Source: Colwellia sp. 75C3 (GTDB lineage Bacteria > Pseudomonadota > Gammaproteobacteria > Enterobacterales > Alteromonadaceae). From it: a stretch of DNA of 64,000 nucleotides. The notes under the pieces are model-generated. The model was not told where the DNA came from. It saw only the letters and a program-made list of their open reading frames with translations, and ran no database searches. The stretch is taken from assembly GCF_002836255.1 (NCBI RefSeq), contig NZ_PJAU01000059.1, forward strand, positions 372,001-436,000, read 5' to 3'. Below, piece by piece: positions 38,006-48,032 of the stretch; positions within the stretch are counted from its first letter, which is position 1, and each line of letters starts with the position of its first letter. A program made the position numbers and the translations under genes.

Positions 38006-38884
38006 ATGAATGTATCGATAAACAGACTTTTTTGCCTTTTTATACTTTGTTGCTCGTTTCAGACTGCCGCCAAAGAAAAAATAATTTGGCTTGTGGAAGA
38101 CAAAACCGAAAACCTTAATCTATTAGATCGACAATCACCAAGTAAGTCAGCCGCGACTTCTGTTGAACAACAGATTATTTTTTCCTTAGACCAGTATGAG
38201 ATTGAAGTGAAGCGGGGTTCAATCAAGCGGATGAATCATGTGCTGAAAACAACCTCTAATGCATGTATTGCAAATCGCGCAAAACTTAAAGAAAGAGAAA
38301 CGTATTCCTATTTTTCTTTTCCTCAAAGCTTCTATCTCACCCCCAAACTATATCGCTTTAATCAAAACACTCCCTTGTTGCCATCGCTGTTCAATCAACA
38401 AGGTGAGCTCAATTCAATTAAAGCATTATTTGATAGCCAGCCCAATGACCATATAGGTTTAGCCGATGGTGTTTCATTTGGCAGTTATTTAGATAGAGAA
38501 ATTGCTCAACTCAAGAAAAGTAATATTTATTATCGAGGGGGTACTCATCGTGTTTTTGCGCTGGAATCTATGCTGTATGCAGGTCGAGTAGATTATCTAT
38601 TATCGTTACCTGTTGATATGACCCCATCGTTAATTCAAGAGAAAAAGTTGGAGCAATTTAATATTGCGGGTGCACCACCTTTTGTCATTGCACATTTTAG
38701 CTGCTCAAAAACAGAGTTTGGTAAACAAGTTATCAAAGACATTAACCAGCATTTACTTACTACTTATAGCAAAGATAAGTTCGATGAAATTAATGGTCCA
38801 TGGTATTCAAAGAAAGATCGAGCAGAGATACAAAGTTATCTCCAGAAACATTATTTAGACAATCAAATTGCGTTCAACAAATAA
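38006..38884 (+). CDS. Periplasmic solute-binding-like protein inserted in the nos cluster
   Basis: The protein has a signal peptide (ending QTAA, about residue 22). Its body resembles family 3 extracellular solute-binding proteins of the TIGR02285 type: IIWLVEDKTENL near the start and a C-terminal PWYSKKDRAEIQSYLQ. Ligand unknown, and no transporter genes are adjacent. 292 residues. It is on the opposite strand to nosZ and nosD and separates them. Three palindromic repeats follow its 3' end, which suggests it arrived or was rearranged here. Confidence 0.65.
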   Translation: MNVSINRLFCLFILCCSFQTAAKEKIIWLVEDKTENLNLLDRQSPSKSAATSVEQQIIFSLDQYEIEVKRGSIKRMNHVLKTTSNACIANRAKLKERETYSYFSFPQSFYLTPKLYRFNQNTPLLPSLFNQQGELNSIKALFDSQPNDHIGLADGVSFGSYLDREIAQLKKSNIYYRGGTHRVFALESMLYAGRVDYLLSLPVDMTPSLIQEKKLEQFNIAGAPPFVIAHFSCSKTEFGKQVIKDINQHLLTTYSKDKFDEINGPWYSKKDRAEIQSYLQKHYLDNQIAFNK

Positions 38885-38920
38885 AAGATTGAACAATAAG
38901 GTGCAGAATGAAACTTATAA

Positions 38921-38955
38921 GCTGGATTCCGGCTTAAGTAACAACCGGAATGACG
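38921..38955. repeat. REP-like palindrome, copy 1
   Basis: ATTCCGG (38926-38932) pairs with CCGGAAT (38945-38951), with a TGACG tail. The same design recurs at 39019-39050 (opposite orientation) and 39095-39128. Confidence 0.75.
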
Positions 38956-39018
38956 TGATATATCAGGAGTCATCATTTGCCTCTATCACTCACTATTTTT
39001 AATAACAGCCCAATATAT

Positions 39019-39050
39019 CGTCATTCCCGAGGTCTATTAGTCGGGAATCT
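39019..39050. repeat. REP-like palindrome, copy 2 (inverted)
   Basis: CGTCATTCCCGA leads into a 10-nt loop and TCGGGAAT, forming an 8-bp perfect stem (39023-39030 with 39041-39048). The orientation is opposite to copies 1 and 3. Confidence 0.75.
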
Positions 39051-39094
39051 ATTGTTTTACTCAATTAATTATACGTTCATGATTATTATTAACA

Positions 39095-39128
39095 CTGGGT
39101 TCCGGCTTAAGTAATAATCGGAATGACG
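39095..39128. repeat. REP-like palindrome, copy 3
   Basis: TTCCGG pairs with TCGGAA around GCTTAAGTAATAA-like spacer sequence, ending in GGAATGACG. It is almost the same as copy 1, including the TTCCGGCTTAAGTAA segment. Confidence 0.75.
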
Positions 39129-39195
39129 AAATGGACATTGGGAGTGACGTAACTCTATATTCCCAGCACCATTGTAGGGTGCCGCTCAAGCATAA

Positions 39196-39236
39196 AAAAG
39201 CCCGTGCATTCTTTATTAAAGAAAGCACAGGCTTTT
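39196..39236 (-). terminator. Terminator of nosRZ
   Basis: An AAAAGCC arm pairs with GGCTTTT, extended by GTGC/GCAC and TTCTTT/AAAGAA with single mismatches around a 3-nt loop. On the minus strand it lies about 60 bp after the nosZ stop and ends in a T-run. Confidence 0.8.
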
Positions 39237-39297
39237 GGCATATAGCTTAAGTAAAAATATAAATAACGGGAATCTAGTTCATCCCTTTATTTATTTC

Positions 39298-41199
39298 TTA
39301 CGCTTCAACAAGCATTCTTCCGCGCATTTCCATATGTAGTGCATGGCAGAACCAGTTACAGTAATACCACTGTACGCCAGGTTTGTTGGCTATGAAGGTG
39401 ATAGAAGAAGTCGCTTGAGGGCCCACTTCCATTTGTACGCCGTGGTTAGTCATACAAAATCCATGAGTTACATCTTCCACTTGGTCAAGGTTAGTAACGA
39501 TTACCGTTACTTCATCACCTAACTTCACTTTAAATTCATTCATACCGTATGTCGGTGCAATAGACGTCATATAAACGCGTACTTTTTTACCATCACGAAT
39601 AACTTTGTTCTGTGTGTAAACATCAACGCCGTCTTTCTTTGCTTGCGCGTGAGTTGGCGCAAAGAATGGGTCGTTACGTGGCCATATCTTAAGTGGCTTC
39701 ATTTTACTGCGGTGAACCATCATACAGTCGTGCGGTTCAGCGAATGCCGGACCATCATGGACTAGTTTCATCTCATCACCAGAAATATCAATTAGCTGAT
39801 CATTTTCTGGCTTAAGTGGGCCAACAGGTAAGAATCTATCTTTAGAGAACTTACAAAGCGCAATTAACCATTTACCATCTGCATCACGTGTTTCGCCTTG
39901 TGACGTATGGTTATGACCCGGTTGGTAATGAACGTCTAATTTTTGACGAATATAGTTAACCTTTTTACCGTTGTGCGCATCAATTGCGTCTTGAACATTC
40001 CATTTAGCAATTTGGCTATCAAGGAATAAGGTAGTGTACGCATTACCTTTGTTATCAAATGCAGTATGTAATGGACCTAAACCTAACTCAGGTTCAGCAA
40101 CAATGGTGTCACGTGGTTTAATTTTATTAGCAAATAAATCATCTAATTTTTTAATTGAGATGATTGAAACAGTTGGGGATAACTTACCGTTAGCCACAAA
40201 GTATTCACCGTTTGGTGAAGTATTCAAACCATGTGGAGATTTTGGTACAGGAATATAACGCGTTAATTCAGAACCTTTACGGCCATCTAATACAGGTACA
40301 TCATTACCGTTATAGGTTTTGAATTTACCGGCTTTTAATGCTGCTTCACAAGCAGCTAAACTAAAGATAACAACATGGTCACGTTCTGAGGTGATCATTT
40401 CACCTAAGTTCATGCCCATTTCCGAGTTGTAACAGGTAGATGCGAAATATTTACCATCGTAATCTGCATCGGTATTATCTAAGTTACCGTCTACCATTAC
40501 TTGGAAAGCCATTTCCATTGTTTCAGCATTAATTACGTTGTATAGCGAACGGTAAGTACTGACATCTTCCATGCCATCTTTACCATCGTTGTTCATTGGA
40601 ATTTCAAATTCACCATTACAAACAACATATTTAGTATAAGGTGCTTTTTGTACACGTAAACCATGTACTGCTTGTACGTTTGGCACGGTAAGCATCTTGT
40701 CACACTTCATAATATCGCAACGAATACGCGCTACACGAGAGTTAGCTTTATCATTGATAAATACATATTTACCATTGTAGCTACCGTCGGTCATACTCAT
40801 GTGCGGGTGATGTGAATCACCAGCAAGTATATGGGCACTTTCACCCTTAATGTGTTTACTTTCGTTGGTTAAGCCCCAACCTGTCGCAGAATCAATGTTA
40901 AATACCGGTATGCGCATTAATTCACGCATTGATGGAATACCCATAATGCGAACTTCGCCTGAATGACCGCCTGACCAGAAACCGTAATATTCATCTAGTT
41001 CACCAGGATGAACAACCGGGCTGTTAGCCGCAGATTTTACTTGGGCTTGAGCTGTTGATGCAAACATTGCCGCTGTCATTGGTGCTGCGACAACACCTGC
41101 GCCAATTAGGGCACTTTTGCTAAAAAACTTACGGCGTTCTTCGCTTTCCAATGCAACATCATTAGCGTTCTTATCTAGTCCTAACTCTTCTTTACTCAT
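39298..41199 (-). CDS. nosZ: Nitrous oxide reductase
   Basis: NosZ reduces N2O to N2 in the periplasm, the last step of denitrification. The N-terminus carries a twin-arginine signal (ERRKFFSK, about 22-29), so it is a Tat-exported, clade I-type enzyme. The propeller has the CuZ histidines ([38 protein letters not shown]). The cupredoxin domain shows the CuA ligands in [12 protein letters not shown] near the C-terminus. The frame opens at 41244, but ATG 41199 (MSKEELGLD) follows GGAGA and fits the family, giving 633 residues. nosR lies directly upstream. Confidence 0.97.
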   Translation of the reverse strand: MSKEELGLDKNANDVALESEERRKFFSKSALIGAGVVAAPMTAAMFASTAQAQVKSAANSPVVHPGELDEYYGFWSGGHSGEVRIMGIPSMRELMRIPVFNIDSATGWGLTNESKHIKGESAHILAGDSHHPHMSMTDGSYNGKYVFINDKANSRVARIRCDIMKCDKMLTVPNVQAVHGLRVQKAPYTKYVVCNGEFEIPMNNDGKDGMEDVSTYRSLYNVINAETMEMAFQVMVDGNLDNTDADYDGKYFASTCYNSEMGMNLGEMITSERDHVVIFSLAACEAALKAGKFKTYNGNDVPVLDGRKGSELTRYIPVPKSPHGLNTSPNGEYFVANGKLSPTVSIISIKKLDDLFANKIKPRDTIVAEPELGLGPLHTAFDNKGNAYTTLFLDSQIAKWNVQDAIDAHNGKKVNYIRQKLDVHYQPGHNHTSQGETRDADGKWLIALCKFSKDRFLPVGPLKPENDQLIDISGDEMKLVHDGPAFAEPHDCMMVHRSKMKPLKIWPRNDPFFAPTHAQAKKDGVDVYTQNKVIRDGKKVRVYMTSIAPTYGMNEFKVKLGDEVTVIVTNLDQVEDVTHGFCMTNHGVQMEVGPQATSSITFIANKPGVQWYYCNWFCHALHMEMRGRMLVEA

Positions 41200-41264
41200 T
41201 GGTATTCTCCACGTTGCTTTTAATTTAGTTAAATTTGTTAACATTATTTTTGCAGCATTCTGGC

Positions 41265-43454
41265 TTAGCCAACATTGACTGCTTCTATTTCAGTTTCTTT
41301 ATATTTTGCTTTTTTTCTTGCTAATTTTTTTAATGGCGGACATTTTTCTTCATTAAAGTAAGTCACTTGGCAATCAAGGCAATAATGACACTCACGCATA
41401 TTGATAACACCATCAGGATCAATAGCTTGAATTTCACATTCTTTAGCACAGGTTTTACAAGGTTGACCACATTCAGGGCGACGACGTAACCAGCTAAATA
41501 AACGAATGCTGTTACTGGTTGATAACGCTGCGCCTAACGGGCACAAGTAACGACAGAAGAACTTACGATTGAAAATATTAATAATGAGCAGCGCAGAGGC
41601 ATACAATACAAACGGCCATTCACGATCAAATTTTAATAAGAATGTTGTTTTAAAGGGCTCTACTTCGGCAAATTGTTCGGCAAGTGACAATGACTCCATT
41701 GATAAGCCAAAAAGTGCTAATAAAATAAGATATTTAATGGCCCATAAACGCTCATGCACAGCCCAAGGCAATTCGAATTGCGGTATTTTGATGTAACGAG
41801 CAAAGATATTCATCAGCTCTTGTAATGCGCCGAATGGACATAACCAACCACAGTAAACGGCACGGCCCCATAAAATCATGGTGACCGCTGCTGCGCCCCA
41901 TAAAATAAATATCACCGGATCAAGTAAGAATAAGTCCCACGAAAAGTCAGACATAAAGGCTTGTAAGAAGGTAAATACGTTAACAACAGAAAGTTGTCCA
42001 CCCCAAGACCAACCAATAAACACGACTGTTATAATTAAGAATAAGTGACGGAAGTTATGCATAAACGTTGGGTGGCGAACGAGAATATCTTGGAAAAATA
42101 AGCTCATAACAACGATGATTAGTAAAATAATCAAAATAATAACTTCAGCTTCTTTCTCTTGCCATACTTGCTGCACCAGTGTTAATTCAGGCTCAGGAAT
42201 AATGACTGGCGGGCGGTCTAGGTATTTATCTAACGTGTGGTAATCAGCTTTAAAACTGGTAAATATACTTTCTAACGGACCCGTTTGACGACGCACTAAT
42301 AACTCTAACTGCCAATCAGAAGCGGGATTGAATTGGTGGTGTTCACGGATAATAAATATTGAGCGTTCAGTGAATGTCGGTGCTCCTGCAATATAAATAT
42401 CGGGTACGCGGTTATGATCTAAATCTCTAAAAGCAAATGCATCACCATTTTGTAATATTTGAATACGATCAAAAATAGCACCACGAACATAACCTGAACC
42501 TTTAAATGAATAACCAGTACCCATTAGCATAACCGCGTGTTCCCCTTGCTTTAGTGAAGACATAATATAGTCATATTCACTATCGCCCAGTAAATTACGA
42601 CCTACTGTAGGGATGTTTAATTGCGCAAAATAAATCTCGGCAAACAACTCTTGTTTTTGTTCGCTACTTGCTTCCTCAACGTGTTCTGCGTCAGTACCAA
42701 CAAAGGCTTCATCAACAGTTTTTCTGTTGAGATATAATTTACGGATAGAGCCATCACCGGTAAGGGTGGTCCAATCAGATTGGATAAAAACGTCAGGATA
42801 AATGGTACCCATAGGTTGAATAACTTCTTGGCTAGCACTAATAATACCTAGCGCACGAGCAACCTTTGTTGCTGATTTTACAATGCCAACATTCATCACC
42901 ATCACGGTAACGGTTGCGCCAGAAAGCCCGTCGATATGAATAACGTTGTCGGTTTTGTTACCACCCACTTTTAGGCGATCACTGACATGTAAACCATCAT
43001 ATTGATCGGTAAATGCATGTAGCTTACTTTCGGGAATGCCCGCTAAGATGATCGGTTCATGATGTTCTAATACTTTTGCGCCTAAATAAACGCCTTTAAC
43101 ATCAATCGCCACTAACATATTTACTGGTTCGCCTGAATAGGCAGGGATTCTAGCTATATCATTGGTTTCAAAAGCGTAACCTAAAACTTCTTCGCCTTCA
43201 GCACCTTGTTTGTAAACGGTCCAAACTAAGGGACCACCTTCTTTAGTTGTTTGTTTGTCACTGATTTTAGTTTGCTCGGCAAATATCTCCTTAATTAACG
43301 GCATAGGATCTTTCGGAGGGCTAACAAAAAGTGCTTGTGCTGGCATGATGACACATAAAAATAGTACCAACATCTGGATGAACGCAATTCTCAGTGTAGA
43401 GACTGTTGATTGGGGGAAACGCATTAAGCTGTTATAAAATTTACTTACTAACAT
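41265..43454 (-). CDS. nosR: NosR nitrous oxide respiration flavo-iron-sulfur protein
   Basis: NosR is an inner-membrane protein that carries electrons to NosZ and is needed for nos expression in several bacteria. In order it has a signal or membrane segment (about 20-42) and a periplasmic FMN-binding domain with the covalent-flavin motif SGATVT (178-183). Membrane helices of the NapH type follow (from about 445), with [10 protein letters not shown] and [12 protein letters not shown]-terminal ferredoxin-like part (CKTCAKEC and CHYCLDC) ends it. 729 residues. An FNR-type site lies about 95 bp upstream. nosZ follows 65 bp after. Confidence 0.96.
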   Translation of the reverse strand: MLVSKFYNSLMRFPQSTVSTLRIAFIQMLVLFLCVIMPAQALFVSPPKDPMPLIKEIFAEQTKISDKQTTKEGGPLVWTVYKQGAEGEEVLGYAFETNDIARIPAYSGEPVNMLVAIDVKGVYLGAKVLEHHEPIILAGIPESKLHAFTDQYDGLHVSDRLKVGGNKTDNVIHIDGLSGATVTVMVMNVGIVKSATKVARALGIISASQEVIQPMGTIYPDVFIQSDWTTLTGDGSIRKLYLNRKTVDEAFVGTDAEHVEEASSEQKQELFAEIYFAQLNIPTVGRNLLGDSEYDYIMSSLKQGEHAVMLMGTGYSFKGSGYVRGAIFDRIQILQNGDAFAFRDLDHNRVPDIYIAGAPTFTERSIFIIREHHQFNPASDWQLELLVRRQTGPLESIFTSFKADYHTLDKYLDRPPVIIPEPELTLVQQVWQEKEAEVIILIILLIIVVMSLFFQDILVRHPTFMHNFRHLFLIITVVFIGWSWGGQLSVVNVFTFLQAFMSDFSWDLFLLDPVIFILWGAAAVTMILWGRAVYCGWLCPFGALQELMNIFARYIKIPQFELPWAVHERLWAIKYLILLALFGLSMESLSLAEQFAEVEPFKTTFLLKFDREWPFVLYASALLIINIFNRKFFCRYLCPLGAALSTSNSIRLFSWLRRRPECGQPCKTCAKECEIQAIDPDGVINMRECHYCLDCQVTYFNEEKCPPLKKLARKKAKYKETEIEAVNVG

Positions 43455-43547
43455 GAAATCGCCAAAGTTCTGTGTTCATGCAGAGTGGCAAAAAAATAGC
43501 CAACTGCGACAATATGTCACAGTGTACGCTTGTGCTTTAAAGGCGTT

Positions 43548-43561
43548 ATGATGTAGATCAA
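43548..43561 (-). promoter_or_regulatory. FNR-type site upstream of nosR
   Basis: On the minus strand the site reads TTGATCTACATCAT, 9 of 10 matches to TTGAT-N4-ATCAA. A CATATT-like -10 lies about 35 bp downstream, consistent with activation from about -41.5. FNR, or an NNR/DNR-type relative, is the expected activator. Confidence 0.75.
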
Positions 43562-43737
43562 GCTATGTAAATAAATGTAAAGTGGCATTAATCCCTTAAA
43601 TCCTTATATAAAATAGGGCTATAAGTATTGCTACGTGGCGAGTGGCTGCAAATAAAATCATTACTTTACTTCAATTGAAAAACACCATTTAATGGTGATT
43701 GAAGTACAAAAACAGCGCGTTCTATAGGTAAATTTAT

Positions 43738-44178
43738 ATGTTTTCAGTACATGGTGATTGGCGTATTTTAGTAAAAGATAATTATGTATTGCAGTGGTTT
43801 AGTGGTTGCTGGAATGAAGAAGCCGCTATTAAATATAGCCAAGAATTCCGAGAGAAAACAAAGCATTTAAATGGCACGCAGTGGGCCATTTTTTCATTTT
43901 TTGATGAATTTGAATTAGGAGTTCCTGAAATGGAATCGCACTTAATTGAACATTGTCAGAGATTTCAAGACAATGGTTGTATCAAAGACTGCCATATTTA
44001 TACGCCATCGGCATGGAAAAACATGCAACTTGAGAATATTGTTCCGCAAAGCGAAGGAGCTTATGAACGACGAGTATTTGTTGAAAGAGTAGAGGCAATT
44101 GAGTGGATGAAAACGTGCGGGTTTTCTATTGAAACGAACGAGTTTTTAAATAGTTTACCTATAGTGACTGAAAGTTAG
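43738..44178 (+). CDS. Hypothetical protein, possibly SpoIIAA/STAS-like
   Basis: The protein has 146 residues, no signal peptide and no membrane segment, so it is probably cytoplasmic. The pattern of a short beta strand (WRILVKDNYVLQWFSG), a helix (NEEAAIKYSQEFREKT), a strand with WAIFSFFDEFELG and a later strand CHIYTPS suggests a SpoIIAA-like alpha/beta fold. This is inference from pattern only. It carries five cysteines. Monocistronic, with an AGG-type site before the ATG and a strong terminator after it. Confidence 0.65.
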   Translation: MFSVHGDWRILVKDNYVLQWFSGCWNEEAAIKYSQEFREKTKHLNGTQWAIFSFFDEFELGVPEMESHLIEHCQRFQDNGCIKDCHIYTPSAWKNMQLENIVPQSEGAYERRVFVERVEAIEWMKTCGFSIETNEFLNSLPIVTES

Positions 44179-44202
44179 CTGCTATGTAGTAGCGCTTCAC
44201 AT

Positions 44203-44231
44203 AAAAAACCAGTCACTAGGACTGGTTTTTT
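44203..44231. terminator. Bidirectional terminator
   Basis: The perfect 12-bp arms 44203-44214 and 44220-44231 surround ACTAG, with A and T tracts at the ends. It serves both the 146-residue gene and the converging tyrS. Confidence 0.9.
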
Positions 44232-44269
44232 ATTTAGCTAATGAGTTTTATAGTATGCTACCCGTGTTA

Positions 44270-45469
44270 TTAACTTACGGTAATACGGGCAAACTTACGT
44301 TTACCTACTTGATAAACCGCCGTGGTGCCAGCGCTAATAACTAAGCTACGTTCAGTCACTTTTTCGCCGTCAATTTTTGCAGCGCCTTGTTTTATCATTC
44401 TAAAGGCATCAGAAGTACTCGCCACTAAGCCCGCTTCTTTTAACAAGTTAGCAATAGCTATTTCGCCACCTTCAGCCGTAATTTCTAATTCAGGCATATC
44501 ATCAGGTAAGGCACCTTTTTGAAAACGATTAATAAACTCTTCGTGCGCTGCTTGTGCTGCTGCTTCATCATGGAAACGTGTAATTAATTCTTTCGCTAAA
44601 TCAATTTTTACATCACGTGGATTTTTACCGTTTTCAATGTCGGTTTTATAGCTTTCAATTTCTGCAAGAGGTTTGAAGCTCAATAATTCGTAATAACGCC
44701 ACATCAATACATCTGAAATTGACATTATTTTACCAAACATTTCTGTAGGGCTGTCAGTGATACCGATGTAGTTACCTAATGATTTAGACATCTTTTGCAC
44801 GCCGTCTAAACCTTCAAGTAATGGCATCATTAATACGGTTTGTGGACGCTGGCCTTCAGACTTTTGTAATTCACGACCCATTAATAAATTGAATTTTTGA
44901 TCGGTACCACCTAGTTCAACATCAGCTTCAAGCGCGACGGAATCCCAACCTTGGACTAGTGGGTACATAAATTCATGAATAGCAATTGCTTGGCCATTAG
45001 CGTAACGTTTTTTAAAGTCATCACGTTCCATCATACGCGCAACTGTTTGGCGAGAAGCAAGTTGTAACATGCCAGCTGCGCCTAATTTATCCATCCAAGT
45101 AGAGTTAAACGCTACGGTAGTTTTAGCAGGGTCAAGAATCTTAAATACTTGCTCTTTATAAGTTTCCGCATTAGCTAAAACATCTTCTTTGGTTAATGCT
45201 TTGCGGGTAACATTTTTACCCGTAGGGTCACCAATCATACCGGTGAAATCACCAATTAAGAAAATAACTTCGTGACCAAGCTCTTGGAAAGTTCTCAGTT
45301 TATTAATGAGAACAGTATGACCAAGATGTAAATCCGGTGCTGTGGGATCAAAACCAGCTTTAATTTTAAGTGGTTTGCCCGTTTTTAATTTTGTGAGTAA
45401 CTCTTCTTCTACTAATATTTCTTCAGCTCCGCGCTTTAATTCTGCGAATGCTTGGTTAAAATCGGTCAT
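44270..45469 (-). CDS. tyrS: Tyrosyl-tRNA synthetase
   Basis: TyrS is a class I enzyme charging tRNA-Tyr. The HIGH-type motif is HLGH (48-51) and the KMSKS loop is KMSKS (226-230). A C-terminal S4 RNA-binding domain ends the protein ([18 protein letters not shown]). The 399 residues place it with the shorter gammaproteobacterial TyrRS type rather than the 424-residue E. coli form. GGAG lies a few bases before the ATG. Confidence 0.97.
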   Translation of the reverse strand: MTDFNQAFAELKRGAEEILVEEELLTKLKTGKPLKIKAGFDPTAPDLHLGHTVLINKLRTFQELGHEVIFLIGDFTGMIGDPTGKNVTRKALTKEDVLANAETYKEQVFKILDPAKTTVAFNSTWMDKLGAAGMLQLASRQTVARMMERDDFKKRYANGQAIAIHEFMYPLVQGWDSVALEADVELGGTDQKFNLLMGRELQKSEGQRPQTVLMMPLLEGLDGVQKMSKSLGNYIGITDSPTEMFGKIMSISDVLMWRYYELLSFKPLAEIESYKTDIENGKNPRDVKIDLAKELITRFHDEAAAQAAHEEFINRFQKGALPDDMPELEITAEGGEIAIANLLKEAGLVASTSDAFRMIKQGAAKIDGEKVTERSLVISAGTTAVYQVGKRKFARITVS

Positions 45470-45780
45470 TAGGACTCCACTGAGGGGTTATATGTACTTA
45501 GTCTGTTAATAAATGATAACTACTGAGCGGTTGCACTGAAAAAGGCAAACACGGTATCGATAAGTGAGCAGCTATATTGACTAGGTAAGTGTATTTAATG
45601 GTCGAATTCTACTGCACTTTGCAGGTGGGATAAAACCTTATAATGGCTTTTTTAGTAAAGAAGTGATGATCTTGATGATAAACAGACTTATTAAAGGAGT
45701 AACTTAGAGCAATCTGACTCATTTATTGACCACTTCCATTTGGTATTAGGTAAGTTAATCGCGACTTTCTGTTTAATAAT
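45470..45780. other. Intergenic region upstream of tyrS
   Basis: This stretch of about 310 bp contains no gene I can support. It should contain the tyrS promoter (minus strand), but I see no strong consensus pair. Confidence 0.5.
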
Positions 45781-45812
45781 AAAAAAGGCCTAGGGAATAT
45801 ACCTAGGCCTTT
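45781..45812 (-). terminator. Terminator of the chemoreceptor gene
   Basis: AAAGGCCTAGG (45784-45794) pairs perfectly with CCTAGGCCTTT (45802-45812). On the minus strand the stem ends in TTTTTT, 19 bp after the stop codon. Confidence 0.9.
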
Positions 45813-45830
45813 CATGATACTTCGCTTGGA

Positions 45831-47849
45831 TTATGAACGTAATTTAAAGCGCTCAACCAGACTTTTCATTTCATCAGACAGTTCATTCATACGAGACGCT
45901 TTTTCGGAGGTTTGGTTGGTAACGTCTAAAATTTCAGACGATGAAGTACTTATCGCCACAACATCTCGAGAAATTTCTAATGTGGTTGCAGATTGTTGTT
46001 CACAGGCTGCGGCGATTGAGGTAATCATTGCTTCAATATTTTCTGTACCCGCCATAATAGTTTCAAGTGATTCACCCGCTTTATTCGCTAACTCCACACT
46101 TTTTTCTGCTTGCTCAATACCTTGGTTGATACTGTTAATGACTGCCGAGGTATCGGTTTGAATAGCACCAATCGATTTTGCGACTTCTTGAGTTGCCTCT
46201 GTTGTTCTTGCTGCTAGTGTTCTAACTTCATCAGCAACAACGGCAAAGCCTCGGCCTTGCTCACCCGCACGAGCTGCTTCAATAGCAGCATTAAGGGCAA
46301 GTAAGTTTGTTTGCTCTGCGATGCCGTTGATTACTTGAATGACATTGCCTATTTCAGTACTCCGCTCCCCCAGTTGATTGATCATGCTTGCCGTTTCATT
46401 GACTGCCTCAGACAGCAAGTTGATACCTTGTACTGTTTGTGTCACTACTTGACCGCCGGTTGTAGCTTGCATGCCCGACTCATTTGCACTCGTCGCGGCG
46501 GTTGAACTCTGATGGGCAACTTCATTGACCGTTGCGGTCATCTCTTCAGTTGCCACGGATATAACACTGGCTTTATGGGCTTGTTCATTACAACTATTTG
46601 TCATTTCTAATGTGGCATTGAGTATTTCATTAGCAGACGTACCGACTGAATTAGAAACATTATTAATATCGTGAATTAACTCATTTAAGGAATTTGACAT
46701 GTTATTCATTGCAATAGCCAAATCGCCTATTTCATCGCCACTGTTATCAACTAAAGGTGGTGAAGTAAGATCACCTTCACTTATGCTTTTGGCCACATTA
46801 AGCACGTTGTGTAAGCGACTGTTAATGCTATTGGTTAAATAGAACGAAATAAAACCAGCGGCAATAACGGCAATAATTGAAATAATAATCAGGGTAGATA
46901 GTTGATCGTTTAGTGAGGCTAATGTTTTATCGATGGCGGAAAAGGCATCAGCTTTCTCTTCTTCCGAAGATGCATCTAAAATCTCCTCTACAAGGTCAAA
47001 TAATTCATGCTCCATATCATCTGCCGCTTTTAATGCCGCTGCTTTACCGGTAGGATCAAACTTTTGGAAAATTAGCTCCGCGGTTTCTTTTATATCGTTA
47101 TATAAGCGGTCAATTTTTTGTAAGTTGGCTACCTCTTGAGGTTTTTGTTCGAGGGGTTTTAATTGTTCAAAATAATCACTAAAAGATTGACTATCTTTTT
47201 CAAAAGCAGTTTTCTTGCTTAAATCACCTGCGGTAAAGCTAGTGACTGAGGCTAACATGTCACCCGCTTCATCAATTAACTCTAAATAAAGTCGCACGCC
47301 GGGTAAATCATCACGTAAAGACTCGGCTAAATCCGTTGACTTTAAGGCATCGTCAAACTCCTCTTGTTTTAATTTATCAAGTAAATTTTCAAGTTCGATA
47401 CCTTTATTACTTTCAAGATCTTTGATTAAGGCGAAGGCCCACTTTTCGGTTTCAGGGTTGTAGCGAGAGAATATATCTCTGTGTGCACGCGTTGCGTAAC
47501 TATCAACCATGGTTTTAATTTTTGCCATTTTGTCTCGGTCTTTTTGACTGGCTGACTCTAGCGGTTTTAATTTTTGATAAAACTGTTGGAACTCTTGATA
47601 GTTACTATCAAAATTTTCTACTTCATCAATCTCACCTGTTAAATATTCTAATAAGTTAGATTGCATATCACCGACTTCATCAAGTACTTGTAAGTAAAGA
47701 ATAACACCGGGAATATCATCCGTTTGTACCTCGGCTACAATCTTTTGAATGGCATTACTCTTTAGCCAAATAGTTGTAGAAATTGTGAGCATTAATAAGA
47801 TAACAACACTGAAACCTGCATAGATCCGCTGTGAAATCGTAATTTTCAT
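45831..47849 (-). CDS. Methyl-accepting chemotaxis protein with duplicated sensor region
   Basis: This is a membrane chemoreceptor. It has a transmembrane helix at about 8-30, a periplasmic sensor region to about 300, a second transmembrane helix ([18 protein letters not shown], about 319-336), HAMP, and a complete signalling domain with the tip sequence [20 protein letters not shown]. The sensor region contains two related helical units: one starts [18 protein letters not shown] (about 41), the other [18 protein letters not shown] (about 172). Each reaches a KLKPLE or QLKPLE motif about 35 residues later. 672 residues. Ligand unknown. No che genes are adjacent. Confidence 0.92.
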   Translation of the reverse strand: MKITISQRIYAGFSVVILLMLTISTTIWLKSNAIQKIVAEVQTDDIPGVILYLQVLDEVGDMQSNLLEYLTGEIDEVENFDSNYQEFQQFYQKLKPLESASQKDRDKMAKIKTMVDSYATRAHRDIFSRYNPETEKWAFALIKDLESNKGIELENLLDKLKQEEFDDALKSTDLAESLRDDLPGVRLYLELIDEAGDMLASVTSFTAGDLSKKTAFEKDSQSFSDYFEQLKPLEQKPQEVANLQKIDRLYNDIKETAELIFQKFDPTGKAAALKAADDMEHELFDLVEEILDASSEEEKADAFSAIDKTLASLNDQLSTLIIISIIAVIAAGFISFYLTNSINSRLHNVLNVAKSISEGDLTSPPLVDNSGDEIGDLAIAMNNMSNSLNELIHDINNVSNSVGTSANEILNATLEMTNSCNEQAHKASVISVATEEMTATVNEVAHQSSTAATSANESGMQATTGGQVVTQTVQGINLLSEAVNETASMINQLGERSTEIGNVIQVINGIAEQTNLLALNAAIEAARAGEQGRGFAVVADEVRTLAARTTEATQEVAKSIGAIQTDTSAVINSINQGIEQAEKSVELANKAGESLETIMAGTENIEAMITSIAAACEQQSATTLEISRDVVAISTSSSEILDVTNQTSEKASRMNELSDEMKSLVERFKLRS

Positions 47850-48032
47850 AAGTTAAAACCTTTTGTAGATATTCTTCTATCTCATTTCAGCTTAGTTTAA
47901 TTTTTTATTTTTTCCTAAATAGGTAACTACATATTTCATCAAATATTACGATGAGTTATAGCGGTATTTATGTTGTAGTTTTGATATAGTCGGGTAATTA
48001 TCTGAATTAAATATTATTTACTATTTCCCGCT

